Origin: a virus
Virus record (IMG/VR): IMGVR_UViG_3300034522_000050
Span: 1-29,334 of that record
Length of the DNA stretch: 29,334 bases
Reading direction: 5' to 3' (one strand)
Of the stretch, positions 6,646-14,119 are shown piece by piece (within the stretch, counting starts at the first letter, position 1; the number at the start of each line of letters is the position of its first letter). The notes under the pieces are model-generated. The model had not been told where the DNA came from, ran no database searches, and saw only the letters and a program-made list of their open reading frames with translations. The position numbers and the translations under genes were made by a program.

Positions 6646-6728
6646 TACATTTCTCCAGATAAAAAAATACCGGCTAGCGGGCCGGCGTTCGGGAGGATCT
6701 GCAGCAGTTGCTGCTCATTGATCGGCAT
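6645..6728 (-). pseudogene. 27-codon N-terminal remnant of a GH19-type endolysin
   Basis: The frame reads MPINEQQLLQILPNAGPLAG and then IFLSGEM before TAA. The first 22 residues look like the start of GH19 chitinase-type phage endolysins, where QQLLQILPNA is followed by AGVFV and a large catalytic domain. Here the match stops abruptly and the lambda R-type endolysin begins at once. An AGGAGA site lies 6 bases before the ATG. The simplest reading is that the original GH19 endolysin was replaced, leaving its translation-initiation region and first codons as a leader that now couples to the new enzyme. A functional leader peptide is also possible. Confidence 0.6.
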
Positions 6729-6743
6729 ACTTTTCTCCTGACG

Positions 6744-6766
6744 AAAAAAAGCCGCTCATTGGCGGC
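6744..6766 (-). terminator. Hairpin terminator after tail gene D
   Basis: On the minus strand GCCGC pairs with GCGGC around CAATGA and is followed by seven T. It separates the tail operon from the lysis genes. It belongs to a family of similar hairpins also found at 7845, 13737, 20296 and 23389. Confidence 0.75.
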
Positions 6767-6787
6767 CAATAACGGAACGTTAGTGGT

Positions 6788-7822
6788 TCAGTCGAGTTGC
6801 AGAACCGTTAAAGGCCCTTTCTTTTTCTTGCCCTTGGCGTCGGGCTTACCTTTGTTACCGGCATTGCACTCCACCGTGGTGGTCCACCCAGCCTGATTCC
6901 ACATCTGCTCAACGGAATCGGCTAGGTACTCACCATCCGCGCCATCCTTAAAGCCCTGTGCATTCAGGGGTGACTCCGCGAAGACGTCTGTGCGGCCACT
7001 CATTTCAAGACGCACACCGGCAGTTGAACGGTTAAACCCGGCAAGGCGTGCCTTGGCGGCCGCTTCAGCTGCCGACTTGTTCGCATGTATGTGCCGGTCG
7101 GTATGGACTGGCGGGTCACCTGCAGCGTTTTCATTGTCCACTTCCAGGGTGACCAGCTCACCACTGGAATCTTGGTACGCGGCGCGAGCCGACTTTTTTA
7201 CCGAGTCATCACCAAAACGAAACTGGTAACGGCTTACATCTGCTCTATGAATAATGACCGCCGACAGCGTCTTGCCGCTTGCACTTTTCCCAGTATCGCG
7301 GGGCAACACGAGAAGCTTGCCGTCCGCCACCTTGGCCGTGCAGTCGTACTGCTTTGCCAGGCGATTGATGTAGTTGAGGTCCGACTCTCCCATTTGGTCG
7401 GCACGCTCAACGATGGTTTCCACCGGACACTCCGGTTCCCAGCCGTTGCGTTTGGCGACGTCGGCCACAATGCTTGCCAGACTGACGCCCTCCCAGCTGC
7501 CACTGCGCGTTGTCTTGGCAGCGCTGCGTGTGTCGCTGGACTTGCTGCGAATAACGATGGTGTCCGGCGGGCCGGAGAACTCCACTTCGTCGACGGTGTA
7601 GCGGCCCAGCAAGGTCAGTTTGTCTTCTGCCCAACCCAGGTAGACGGCGATGTTCGCGCCGCGCTTGGGCAGCGCCAAGGCGCCGTCGCGGTCATCCAGG
7701 CGCAATTCGAAGTCATCCGAATCAACGCCGGGTTTGTCGATCGTTCGCGCCAAAAGCAGCCGATCGTTAATCAGGTTCGTGACGTCGACACCATCGGCCA
7801 CGATGCGGTGCACTGGTATCAA
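6788..7822 (-). CDS. D: P2 gpD-like tail/baseplate hub protein (late control D family)
   Basis: 344 residues, usual for the family (P2 gpD 387). Features shared with P2 gpD include DVTNLINDRLLLARTID, FELRLDDRDGALALPKRGANIAVYLGW, GRYTVDEVEFSGPPDTIVIRS and SDLNYINRLAKQYDCTAKV. The protein forms the hub at the tail end of the spike, like gp27 of T4. The TTG at 7822 is taken as start because GGAG lies about 10 bases ahead. A basic GKPDAKGKKKKG stretch precedes the C-terminus. Unlike in P2, no ogr-like activator follows. Confidence 0.93.
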   Translation of the reverse strand: MIPVHRIVADGVDVTNLINDRLLLARTIDKPGVDSDDFELRLDDRDGALALPKRGANIAVYLGWAEDKLTLLGRYTVDEVEFSGPPDTIVIRSKSSDTRSAAKTTRSGSWEGVSLASIVADVAKRNGWEPECPVETIVERADQMGESDLNYINRLAKQYDCTAKVADGKLLVLPRDTGKSASGKTLSAVIIHRADVSRYQFRFGDDSVKKSARAAYQDSSGELVTLEVDNENAAGDPPVHTDRHIHANKSAAEAAAKARLAGFNRSTAGVRLEMSGRTDVFAESPLNAQGFKDGADGEYLADSVEQMWNQAGWTTTVECNAGNKGKPDAKGKKKKGPLTVLQLD

Positions 7823-7844
7823 AGGAAATACTCCAGAAAATGAG

Positions 7845-7865
7845 AAGCCCCAATTGGCGGGGCTT
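7845..7865 (-). terminator. Intercistronic hairpin between X and D
   Basis: A perfect 7-bp stem (AAGCCCC/GGGGCTT) with a 7-base loop, followed on the minus strand by CTCATTTTC and then the TTTCTGGAG translation signal of gene D. The T-tract is interrupted, so it may attenuate or stabilise transcripts rather than terminate fully. Confidence 0.55.
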
Positions 7866-7901
7866 GTGGTGCGCTCAAGGCATTGCGAGATGACGCGCGG
7901 A

Positions 7902-8102
7902 TCAGCTCCAAAGCTGGACTGTGGCGTCTGTGCTTTCGATCACGTCAGGCAGCACGATGCGTATACCAGCCGCATAGGGTTGCGGCTGACGTGCAAGCCC
8001 CTCGTTGGCCTCCAGAACCGCCTCTACGGTGCCGCGCAGGTGGCCGTAGTAGTTGTGGCAGATCGTGTCCAGCAGGTCACCGTCAGACGTTCTGCATGTC
8101 AT
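7902..8102 (-). CDS. X: P2 gpX-like tail protein
   Basis: 66 residues from the ATG at 8102, matching the 67 of P2 gpX. A start two codons earlier (8108) is closer to the GGAG at usual spacing and cannot be excluded. Shared features are GDLLDTICHNYYGHLRGTVE, VLEANEGLA, a hydrophobic IRIVLPDV strand, and the terminal VQLWS. The fold resembles a LysM-like module, and gpX is an essential P2 tail component. It overlaps the end of gene U by 20 bases. In P2 it sits among the head-completion genes, so its place between U and D differs. Confidence 0.9.
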   Translation of the reverse strand: MTCRTSDGDLLDTICHNYYGHLRGTVEAVLEANEGLARQPQPYAAGIRIVLPDVIESTDATVQLWS

Positions 8103-8928
8103 CGCCATAGCGCACGAACTCCAAGCTAAAGGTTTGTTTGCGCGGCACACCGCCCTGCAGCAGACCGCCCTGCTCTTCAGTCACGGTCGTGAGGCACCAG
8201 TTGCCCAGCGCCATGCCGTAACCAGTGGTCAGCCCCAGCGGAGCCAGGCGCTGCCCAATCATGCGGATTTTGTCCAGCTGTTTAATGCCCCCCTTGAAAG
8301 CCGGGAAAATCACGCCGCGCAACGTGATCTTTTCGTCACCCATACCCACCGCCTGCATGGCCGGGCGCCGGCCAAGACGCTCCTGGCTGGCCCAGCGGTA
8401 CGCCGTGGTGCGCTGCAACCCTTCATACGCCGCCGTATTAAGGTTGAAGTAGAACGGCTCTGCGCTGGGCGCTGCAGGCGTCAGGATCATCAAATGCGCG
8501 AACGACCCGACGGCCTCGGGCGCAGGGGTCTTTTTTGGAGCCAGCGCTGCAGTCGGAACGACCGTTTCGACTTTAGGGCGGTCCTTAGTGATAAGCCTGT
8601 CAGTCGCAGCCTTAGCCCGGTCATACTGCTCTTTGAGCTTGCCGGCCTTCTCTGTGAGCGTACCGTAAGCCCGCTCAGCGCGATCATAGGTGCTGACGAC
8701 CTGGTTAACTTTGCTTTGTGCCCGACCAACGGCGCCGAGGACGCGATTCAATTTGGCGCCCATACCCGGCCCCACAAAGGGAATCCCTTCAAGCCCATCA
8801 GCTGCGCTACTAAGCTCGCCAATAGCAGCGTTAACCGGGCCCAATATGGTGCCAACCTGCTTTCTCCCCGATGCCCCCGCCTCGACCATGTATTTCAAGC
8901 CGTTTTGCAGACTGTTCAGATACTCCAT
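8083..8928 (-). CDS. U: P2 gpU-like tail protein with an extra N-terminal helical region
   Basis: 281 residues, whereas P2 gpU has 159. The gpU domain occupies roughly residues 140-281 (FAHLMIL, AYEGLQRTTAYRWASQERLGRRPA, GMGDEKITLRGVIFPAFKGG, FSLEFVRYGDD). Residues 1-120 form a predicted helical region with an Ala- and Lys-rich stretch (YGTLTEKAGKLKEQYDRAKA), and residues 120-140 are a Pro/Ala linker. gpU acts at the tape-measure end of the tail during assembly. The ATG follows GGGGGCTT 8 bases after the tape-measure stop. The extension might be a scaffold or hub contact, but its function is not known to me. Confidence 0.88.
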   Translation of the reverse strand: MEYLNSLQNGLKYMVEAGASGRKQVGTILGPVNAAIGELSSAADGLEGIPFVGPGMGAKLNRVLGAVGRAQSKVNQVVSTYDRAERAYGTLTEKAGKLKEQYDRAKAATDRLITKDRPKVETVVPTAALAPKKTPAPEAVGSFAHLMILTPAAPSAEPFYFNLNTAAYEGLQRTTAYRWASQERLGRRPAMQAVGMGDEKITLRGVIFPAFKGGIKQLDKIRMIGQRLAPLGLTTGYGMALGNWCLTTVTEEQGGLLQGGVPRKQTFSLEFVRYGDDMQNV

Positions 8929-8936
8929 AAGCCCCC

Positions 8937-11549
8937 TTAACTGTGAGATTCGTCCGACATGCTGCGCCGCGACGTGAGGCGGGCTTGGTCATCGAGCTTG
9001 CGTTGGATTTCCGGCATCAACTGATTGATCAGCTGTTGCGGGTCTTTTACATCGCCGTGGACGTTGATTTGGAAAACGGGCGCGAACGTGTTGCTTTGCT
9101 CAACGCGCGTCGGCTCGACCTGCGCCGGCGGCGCCGGCTTTGCCATCAAGGCAGAGGTCTGTGCATCCGGTTTTTTCATCAGCTCAGCCAGTACGCTACC
9201 GCTCTGCCCGTTACGCGTAACGCCTGGACCGTATGCCGATGCAAACTCGCCAAGGCTGGGCACTGCTGGCCCAGGACGTGCACGTGCAAGCATAGGCGTA
9301 ATGGGCGCAGCGCTCGCCGGATCAGGACCGCCAAAGAACGCTTTGCCCGCGTAACCTCCCAAAGCGCCGCCACCAGCACTGCCCAGGTAAGCGCCAATCA
9401 TGCCGCCGATGGCCGTGCCGATAATTGGCACCACAGAGCCGATAGCGGCGCCGGCCGCAGCACCCGCCAGAGTGCCCGCCAATGTGCCGGCTACCTCGCC
9501 ATACCCTTCGGCTTTTTCGTCTCTGGTCTCGGCGGTGTCATAAACCTCCTTGGCCCTGAAACCCGCACTGAGAAGCTCAAACGGTAATGAGCCGCGCCCC
9601 TGGCCACCGGTATTGATTCGCGGCGCCGTCGGCCCTTTCGGCACCAGCGACATCCCTGTACCTGGTGAAGGCGTGCCCACTGGCGGCTTCCAGCTGCTTA
9701 ACGCGCCTGGCTGGGCCGACGCTGGTGCGCCGTTTGAGTAAACGCGCATACGCGGCTTGGCGGTTTCTATCGGCGCCGCCGGCGCAGTTGAACGTCCACG
9801 CCCCCTGCCGCGATTCCACCAGCGACGGCGGCCACCACTTCGAGCGCTACCACCGCTGCCAGCTGCAGGGCCACCCGAGCCACCGCCCAACCCGAGGCCG
9901 TTAACAACCTCGACCTTTTGCACGACATTGGGATTGCCCATCAACGTACCGCGCCCGATGTTCATAACACCCCGGGCAATCTTGAACGCCTGGAACGCTG
10001 CCGCGCCTGCGGCCACAGCGCCGGCGATCATCACCGCACCACTGACCAACTTGGGCGATTCGTCCGTGATTCGCTTCAGCCCGCCCAGCACAGCCGTCAG
10101 GCCATCTGCAGCGGCATCGGAGAATGGCTTGATGGCCTGGCCGATGCTGGTCAATGACCCTTCAATGCTGTTGGTAGCCGCCTGCCATTTGGCCTTTGAC
10201 ACCTCCTGCGCCTTGGCCGCGTCCGACTCAATTTTGGCTTTGCCATCCGTAGCCTTGATGGTGGCCATGTCGTCCTTGATCGTTGACCCGTACTTGATTT
10301 GGGCCAACAAACCATCGCTCGCACTCTGATCGCTAACGATGGTGGCAAGCCCGGCCGCCTCAATAAGCGCGACCATGGCCTGCTCCTGCTCGGCGCTTCC
10401 ATCGGCCGAGGCTTTGACCTTCGCCTTTAGCGCTTCGACCTGCTTGGCCTTGGCTGGGTCCTGCTTTTTTACCAACTGACTGGTCAGCATGATGAAGGCG
10501 TCGACCGGGTTTTCAGCCTTGCCGCTTTTGGTCAGGGCGTTGATCGACCCAGCAAGGTCGTAGCCTTCCTTGGCGAAACGCTCTTGGCTGGTGCTGCTGA
10601 TCACCGCGTTCAGCAGGTTGTTCATGTTCGTGGCAGCAGAGGCAGAATCCTGCGTCTGCTTGTATTGCGACTGCAGGCTGGCACCGAGGAAGCGCACCGC
10701 CTCCGGCCCTTCCATGCCCAGGCGCTTGATCGTGCCCAGCAACTGGGGCATGTAACGCGCCATGTCCTTGGGACCAAATGCACCAATGTCGCCGGCGGCG
10801 GCCACCTGGCCCATCATGGCGCCCATTTCCTCTTTCTTGACGCCGGCTTCCTTGAAAGCGCTGAACAAGGTGGCGACGGTGGCCTGCTCCATGCCCTGAC
10901 CATTGATCAGGTCGGCAATCAACGGCGCGTACTCGGCCGATTCTTCCCAATCAATACCCTTTTCCACCAGGCCGCCAACCGCCTGTGCCAGCGCCTGCTG
11001 GCTCATTCCCTTCGCTGCTGCCACGTCGCTGATGGCCTTGGCAAGGCGCACCTCATCATCCGTCCCGGCCGTGTGAGCCCACAACGCAATCTGGCGAATC
11101 TGCGCCTCGTAGTTCGCCGAGACCATCGTGGGCACCGCCAGGGCAGCAACCCCCACGGCCACCGCCGCGCCCGTCTTGCGCAGCCCCTGCCCGCCTTCTT
11201 TGATTTGGTTACGGCCGGCGCTTTTCAGCTCGGCCGCACGCGCTTTACGCTCCAGATCAACGTACGCCTTGCCCAGGTTGCGAACCTCAACACCTTGACG
11301 GCGCAGGCCGTCCAGGCTGGCGTCCAGCTTGCGGCGCAGTCCATCGGCCGCAGCTGAACCTGTGAGATGCGCTTTGCGCCATTCCTCCTGCAGTTTCTTC
11401 GTCTCGCCTACAACAGACTGTAAAACCCGGGTCTTGGCCGCTGCACTGTCGAGGCGCTTTATACGGCCCTCGACGTCGTTGAAGGCCTTGCCGACCGAGG
11501 CGCTTACCGCGCCGCCGATCACCAGCCCAAGCGCTAATCCTTTCGCCAT
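8937..11549 (-). CDS. T: Tail tape measure protein (P2 gpT-like)
   Basis: 870 residues (P2 gpT 815). Residues 1-120 are basic coiled coil, followed by a hydrophobic stretch (AAVAVGVAALAVPTMVSA, about 128-145), a conserved helical region (YEAQIRQIALWAHTAG to VSDQSASDGLL), a second hydrophobic segment (VSGAVMIAGAVAAGAAAFQA, about 510), a Gly/Arg-rich low-complexity insert with RRRWWNRGRGRGRS (about 560-590), and a long glycine-zipper region (about 690-740). Length sets the tail-tube length. The hydrophobic segments fit insertion into the host membrane during DNA ejection. It follows E/E', as in P2. A 14-bp palindrome repeated elsewhere in the window lies in its coding sequence at 9209-9222. Confidence 0.93.
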   Translation of the reverse strand: MAKGLALGLVIGGAVSASVGKAFNDVEGRIKRLDSAAAKTRVLQSVVGETKKLQEEWRKAHLTGSAAADGLRRKLDASLDGLRRQGVEVRNLGKAYVDLERKARAAELKSAGRNQIKEGGQGLRKTGAAVAVGVAALAVPTMVSANYEAQIRQIALWAHTAGTDDEVRLAKAISDVAAAKGMSQQALAQAVGGLVEKGIDWEESAEYAPLIADLINGQGMEQATVATLFSAFKEAGVKKEEMGAMMGQVAAAGDIGAFGPKDMARYMPQLLGTIKRLGMEGPEAVRFLGASLQSQYKQTQDSASAATNMNNLLNAVISSTSQERFAKEGYDLAGSINALTKSGKAENPVDAFIMLTSQLVKKQDPAKAKQVEALKAKVKASADGSAEQEQAMVALIEAAGLATIVSDQSASDGLLAQIKYGSTIKDDMATIKATDGKAKIESDAAKAQEVSKAKWQAATNSIEGSLTSIGQAIKPFSDAAADGLTAVLGGLKRITDESPKLVSGAVMIAGAVAAGAAAFQAFKIARGVMNIGRGTLMGNPNVVQKVEVVNGLGLGGGSGGPAAGSGGSARSGGRRRWWNRGRGRGRSTAPAAPIETAKPRMRVYSNGAPASAQPGALSSWKPPVGTPSPGTGMSLVPKGPTAPRINTGGQGRGSLPFELLSAGFRAKEVYDTAETRDEKAEGYGEVAGTLAGTLAGAAAGAAIGSVVPIIGTAIGGMIGAYLGSAGGGALGGYAGKAFFGGPDPASAAPITPMLARARPGPAVPSLGEFASAYGPGVTRNGQSGSVLAELMKKPDAQTSALMAKPAPPAQVEPTRVEQSNTFAPVFQINVHGDVKDPQQLINQLMPEIQRKLDDQARLTSRRSMSDESHS
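9206..9223 (-). repeat. 18-bp repeat containing a 14-bp palindrome, copy 1 (inside tape measure gene)
   Basis: On the minus strand it reads GCGTTACGCGTAACGGGC, containing the perfect palindrome CGTTACGCGTAACG (9209-9222). The same 18 bases occur on the plus strand at 13777-13794. Function unknown. Confidence 0.6.
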
Positions 11550-11573
11550 GTCGCCACCCCATCACCATGGGGG

Positions 11574-11747
11574 CTACTCATCCCTGAGCCACCACACCAG
11601 TTCATAAAACGGCATCGTCTCGATTTCAGCCAGGGTAAACCCGGTGACCTTTGCAAGGCTCCGGGCTGCCCGACTCAGCTGGTCAAAACTAAACTTCGTC
11701 CTCTGTGACCAGACGAAAATAGCCACGCTGCAGGCGCATGTAATCAA
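11574..11747 (-). CDS. E': Tail chaperone extension E' (reached by frameshift from E)
   Basis: An open frame, +1 (or -2) relative to gene E, runs from after an in-frame stop at 11748-11750 to a stop at 11574-11576. Its distal part reads FDQLSRAARSLAKV, GFTLAEIETMPFYELVWWLRDE, resembling the GpE/E' proteins of P2-type phages. It has no ATG; only TTG or GTG codons could start it independently. By analogy with P2 E+E' and lambda G-GT it is probably made as an extension of E by ribosomal frameshifting somewhere in 11691-11747. TTT-C near 11723 and GTT-TAG at the E stop are candidate shift points. A -1 shift, as in P2, would hit a stop at once. The product would bind the tape measure during tail assembly. 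Confidence 0.7.
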   Translation of the reverse strand: MITCACSVAIFVWSQRTKFSFDQLSRAARSLAKVTGFTLAEIETMPFYELVWWLRDE

Positions 11748-12006
11748 CTACCGACAGCAGCTCCAGCTCCTTTTCAGGCACTTCACACAACCCGGTGAAC
11801 AGCAGCATTTCGGCCGCATTGTCATCCTTGGGGTGTTCGGCCTGGCTGGCTCGCGACTCCTTGAGCGTGGGGGATCGCATGGTTACTTTGTCGACCTGGA
11901 TACCGTTCATGGTGTAGGCCTTGGTCAGCTGAACAACCGCGCTCTCGGCGGTCACTGTCAGCCACTTCGGCAACACGTCACCAGCAGGCTTTTTCAAATC
12001 AGTCAT
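11689..12006 (-). CDS. E: Tail assembly chaperone gpE-like
   Basis: 105 residues, close to the 91 of P2 gpE. The sequence has VVQLTKAYTMNGIQVDKVTMRSPT, an acidic middle, and ELLSVVDYMRLQRGYFRLV near the C-terminus, a pattern common to tail assembly proteins located between tube and tape measure. An AAGGA lies 9 bases before the ATG. Position FII-E-E'-T is the same as in P2. It would wrap the tape measure with its frameshifted form E+E' before tube polymerisation. Confidence 0.88.
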   Translation of the reverse strand: MTDLKKPAGDVLPKWLTVTAESAVVQLTKAYTMNGIQVDKVTMRSPTLKESRASQAEHPKDDNAAEMLLFTGLCEVPEKELELLSVVDYMRLQRGYFRLVTEDEV

Positions 12007-12018
12007 GTTCTTTAGTCC

Positions 12019-12522
12019 TTAAATACCGAGGTCTTGGCGCATTTTTTCCAGCTGGTCCACGCCGTCGACGATGCGAATGGAGTTGACCGGATCGAACTCA
12101 AACCAAACCGTCCCGTCCACCTCCAGCTTGTAGTAGGTGACGTTTACGGCGTATTTGAACTCGGCCTTGGTGCCGGCCGACCAGTCGCCCGGATCTAGCT
12201 CCGTGACCATGCCGCGAATGGTGGCGGTTACGCCGGTGGTGAGACCGCCTTGGCCCTTGAACGAACCACGGAACGAGCCGCTGAACGCGTTACCGTCGGC
12301 TAGGCCAAACTTGGTCATGGACTCTTTACGCACGCCGGTCGTGGTAAACGCGGCGTCCATTTTTTCCAGGCCCATGTCCATGTCGATTTCGGCGTCCATG
12401 CCGCCACCACGGAACGCTTCCGTCTTGATCTTCATCTTTGGCAGCGTGAGGCTTGGCACGTCGCCCTTGAAGCTGGTGCCCGCGACAAACAGGTTGGTGT
12501 TGAAAAGCACTTGAGGAATCAT
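12019..12522 (-). CDS. FII: Major tail tube protein (FII)
   Basis: 167 residues from the ATG at 12522 (P2 FII 172); the frame is open upstream, but that ATG has GGGG ahead and follows the sheath stop by 11 bases. Tube-family features are IPQVLFNTNLFVAG at the start, LTLPKMKIKTEAFRGGGMDAEID, and VNVTYYKLEVDG near the end. The protein stacks as hexameric rings to form the inner tube through which DNA passes, inside the FI sheath. Confidence 0.93.
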   Translation of the reverse strand: MIPQVLFNTNLFVAGTSFKGDVPSLTLPKMKIKTEAFRGGGMDAEIDMDMGLEKMDAAFTTTGVRKESMTKFGLADGNAFSGSFRGSFKGQGGLTTGVTATIRGMVTELDPGDWSAGTKAEFKYAVNVTYYKLEVDGTVWFEFDPVNSIRIVDGVDQLEKMRQDLGI

Positions 12523-12533
12523 TGAGCCGCCCC

Positions 12534-13712
12534 TTACGAACGTGTATCGAGAACTTCGGTAATCCACTTGTTCGAAACATCAACAAGGAACGTTGGGTTT
12601 TCCGCCGGCGGCGAGTCAGTGAAGTGCACACCCCAATAAACTTTGCCCTGCTCCAGCTGCGTGGCGGTGTTGCGCTCGGTGTCGACGTAGACTTCGAAGT
12701 TGATCACCGCACCCTGGGCCTTAAGGTCACGCATGAAGGCGTTCAAGCCCTCCAGCACTTCCTTGACGTAGCCTTTGTTGATAGGCAAATCCACAGCCCA
12801 CTTGTGGCCGTAGAGCAAGGCGGCCATAACCATGTCCATGGTTCGCACACGCGTGACGAACGCCCACTTGGGATCACTGGACAGCGTGCGGTTGCCCCAC
12901 AGACGGAAACCGTCGTCGCGAATGATCGTGGTGATATTGGCGTTGTTGAGCAGGTTCGCGCGGCACGTCGGGTCACCGTCATTGAACTCCACCGGACGCT
13001 TGGTACCGGTAATGCCGACGAACTCTTTGTTCGACGGCGACGCCCAGAAACCGTAGGTGGCGTCAGTCCAGGCAAACAGGCCCGCCGTCCAGGCCGACGC
13101 CGGCGCATCGACGTCCGCGTTGGCCTCGGTATCCCAGAACTTAACGCCCGGGTCGACCAAGAACAGACGCTTGGAGCCGAAGCCTTCCGCGAACTGCATA
13201 GCCGCTTCGTCGGTGGTGTTCGGTCCGTCGATAATCGCGATGGCGCCGAGCTTTTCGGCCAGGGCGTCCATGGCCGTTGCGACCGGCAGTTTGGAAGAAT
13301 GCCCCGGGGCAATCAGCAACCGCGGCTGCGCGTTGAACAAGCTTTTGCCATCGAGCAGCGCCTGCAGGCCGGTACGGGTTCCGTCCGCTTTAACGCCACC
13401 AATCACGGCCGAGGTCATCGCGGCCTCTTCCTGCAGCGGCTCCAGGCCGACAGCGATGATTACAGCCTTGGCGCGCGTGTAGATTGCTTGGGCTGCGCGG
13501 GTGATAGGTGAGCTTTCACCAAACGCCGCGATGGCTTCGCGTTCGGTGGTCAGCATGACAGCAACGCCGGGCGTGGCCGCGCCCGGCGTGGCAAGAGCGG
13601 CCCAGCCCGGGGACAGTTCAGCTACCAGGCCGATGATCGAGGACGACGGCACGGAGATAGTTCGCGCACCACCCTGCACCAGGGTAGTGGTCACACCGTG
13701 AAAAAAACTCAT
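12534..13712 (-). CDS. FI: Contractile tail sheath protein (FI)
   Basis: 392 residues, like the 396 of P2 FI. Recognisable parts are FFHGVTTTLVQGGARTISVPSSSIIGLVAE at the N-terminus (shown in pieces in homologues), LLIAPGHSS, GPNTTDEAA, YGFWASPSNKEFVGITG, DDGFRLWGNRT and the C-terminal INFEVYVDTERNTATQLEQG. The protein forms the contractile outer sheath, which makes this a myovirus-type tail. It is preceded by a hairpin at 13737-13754 and a CTGGAGAG ribosome-binding site, suggesting its own translational setting in the operon. Confidence 0.96.
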   Translation of the reverse strand: MSFFHGVTTTLVQGGARTISVPSSSIIGLVAELSPGWAALATPGAATPGVAVMLTTEREAIAAFGESSPITRAAQAIYTRAKAVIIAVGLEPLQEEAAMTSAVIGGVKADGTRTGLQALLDGKSLFNAQPRLLIAPGHSSKLPVATAMDALAEKLGAIAIIDGPNTTDEAAMQFAEGFGSKRLFLVDPGVKFWDTEANADVDAPASAWTAGLFAWTDATYGFWASPSNKEFVGITGTKRPVEFNDGDPTCRANLLNNANITTIIRDDGFRLWGNRTLSSDPKWAFVTRVRTMDMVMAALLYGHKWAVDLPINKGYVKEVLEGLNAFMRDLKAQGAVINFEVYVDTERNTATQLEQGKVYWGVHFTDSPPAENPTFLVDVSNKWITEVLDTRS

Positions 13713-13736
13713 AAAGCGCTCTCCAGAAACGGAAAA

Positions 13737-13754
13737 ACCCGCTCATTGGCGGGT
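13737..13754 (-). terminator. Intercistronic hairpin upstream of the sheath gene
   Basis: On the minus strand ACCCGC pairs with GCGGGT around CAATGA and is followed by five T. The loop is the same as in the hairpin at 6751-6766. Just after it comes TTTCTGGAGAG, the ribosome-binding site of FI. Confidence 0.65.
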
Positions 13755-13776
13755 CTGGAATGGAACCTTTGTTTTT

Positions 13777-13794
13777 GCGTTACGCGTAACGGGC
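13777..13794 (+). repeat. 18-bp repeat containing a 14-bp palindrome, copy 2 (intergenic)
   Basis: GCGTTACGCGTAACGGGC, identical to minus-strand 9206-9223. The palindromic core CGTTACGCGTAACG is at 13778-13791, just downstream of the 13799-14119 gene and before the sheath hairpin. It could be a regulator or host-protein site. Confidence 0.6.
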
Positions 13795-13798
13795 CGGA

Positions 13799-14119
13799 TC
13801 AGGTCAGGGATTTGCCCCGGTCTGGCTCAATGTTTTTTTCGCAGTGGTCTGGTTCGAACCAATCGAGCAGTCGGCACAGCACACAGGCCCAGGGCTTGCC
13901 CTTACGCGCCGCCTTGCCCGCCCGTGAACTGATCGTTTCGTCTTCGTGCCCACCGAATGCGGTGTTGGCCAACTGGTCGAACGAGACAGCCAGGCGCCAG
14001 GCTCGCGAGCTGTTGAATACCACCGATACGAACATCCAACCCAACCCGATCACGGCCACCAACGCGCACAGCAGCACCAGGGCAATGCCGAGTAACACCC
14101 CCTTGATGCGCGCTACCAT
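13799..14119 (-). CDS. Small phage membrane protein of unknown function in the P2 Z/fun position
   Basis: 106 residues. One strong transmembrane segment (GVLLGIALVLLCALVAVIGL, about 7-27) is followed by a soluble part with FDQLANTAFGGHEDETISSRAG, WACVLCRLLDWFEPDHCEKN. The motif around FDQLANT, DETISSRAG and a terminal WxxDHC is common in uncharacterised proteins of temperate phages of enterics and pseudomonads. Its start overlaps the end of the fibre assembly gene by 7-8 bases. It occupies the slot between G and FI, where P2 carries Z/fun, a gene linked to lysogenic conversion, so a moron role is possible (inference). Confidence 0.75.
   Translation of the reverse strand: MVARIKGVLLGIALVLLCALVAVIGLGWMFVSVVFNSSRAWRLAVSFDQLANTAFGGHEDETISSRAGKAARKGKPWACVLCRLLDWFEPDHCEKNIEPDRGKSLT

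Noticed and set aside
12522-13511. Plus-strand frame of 329 codons
   Set aside because: Antisense to the tail sheath gene and low in recognisable sequence; a codon-bias shadow.
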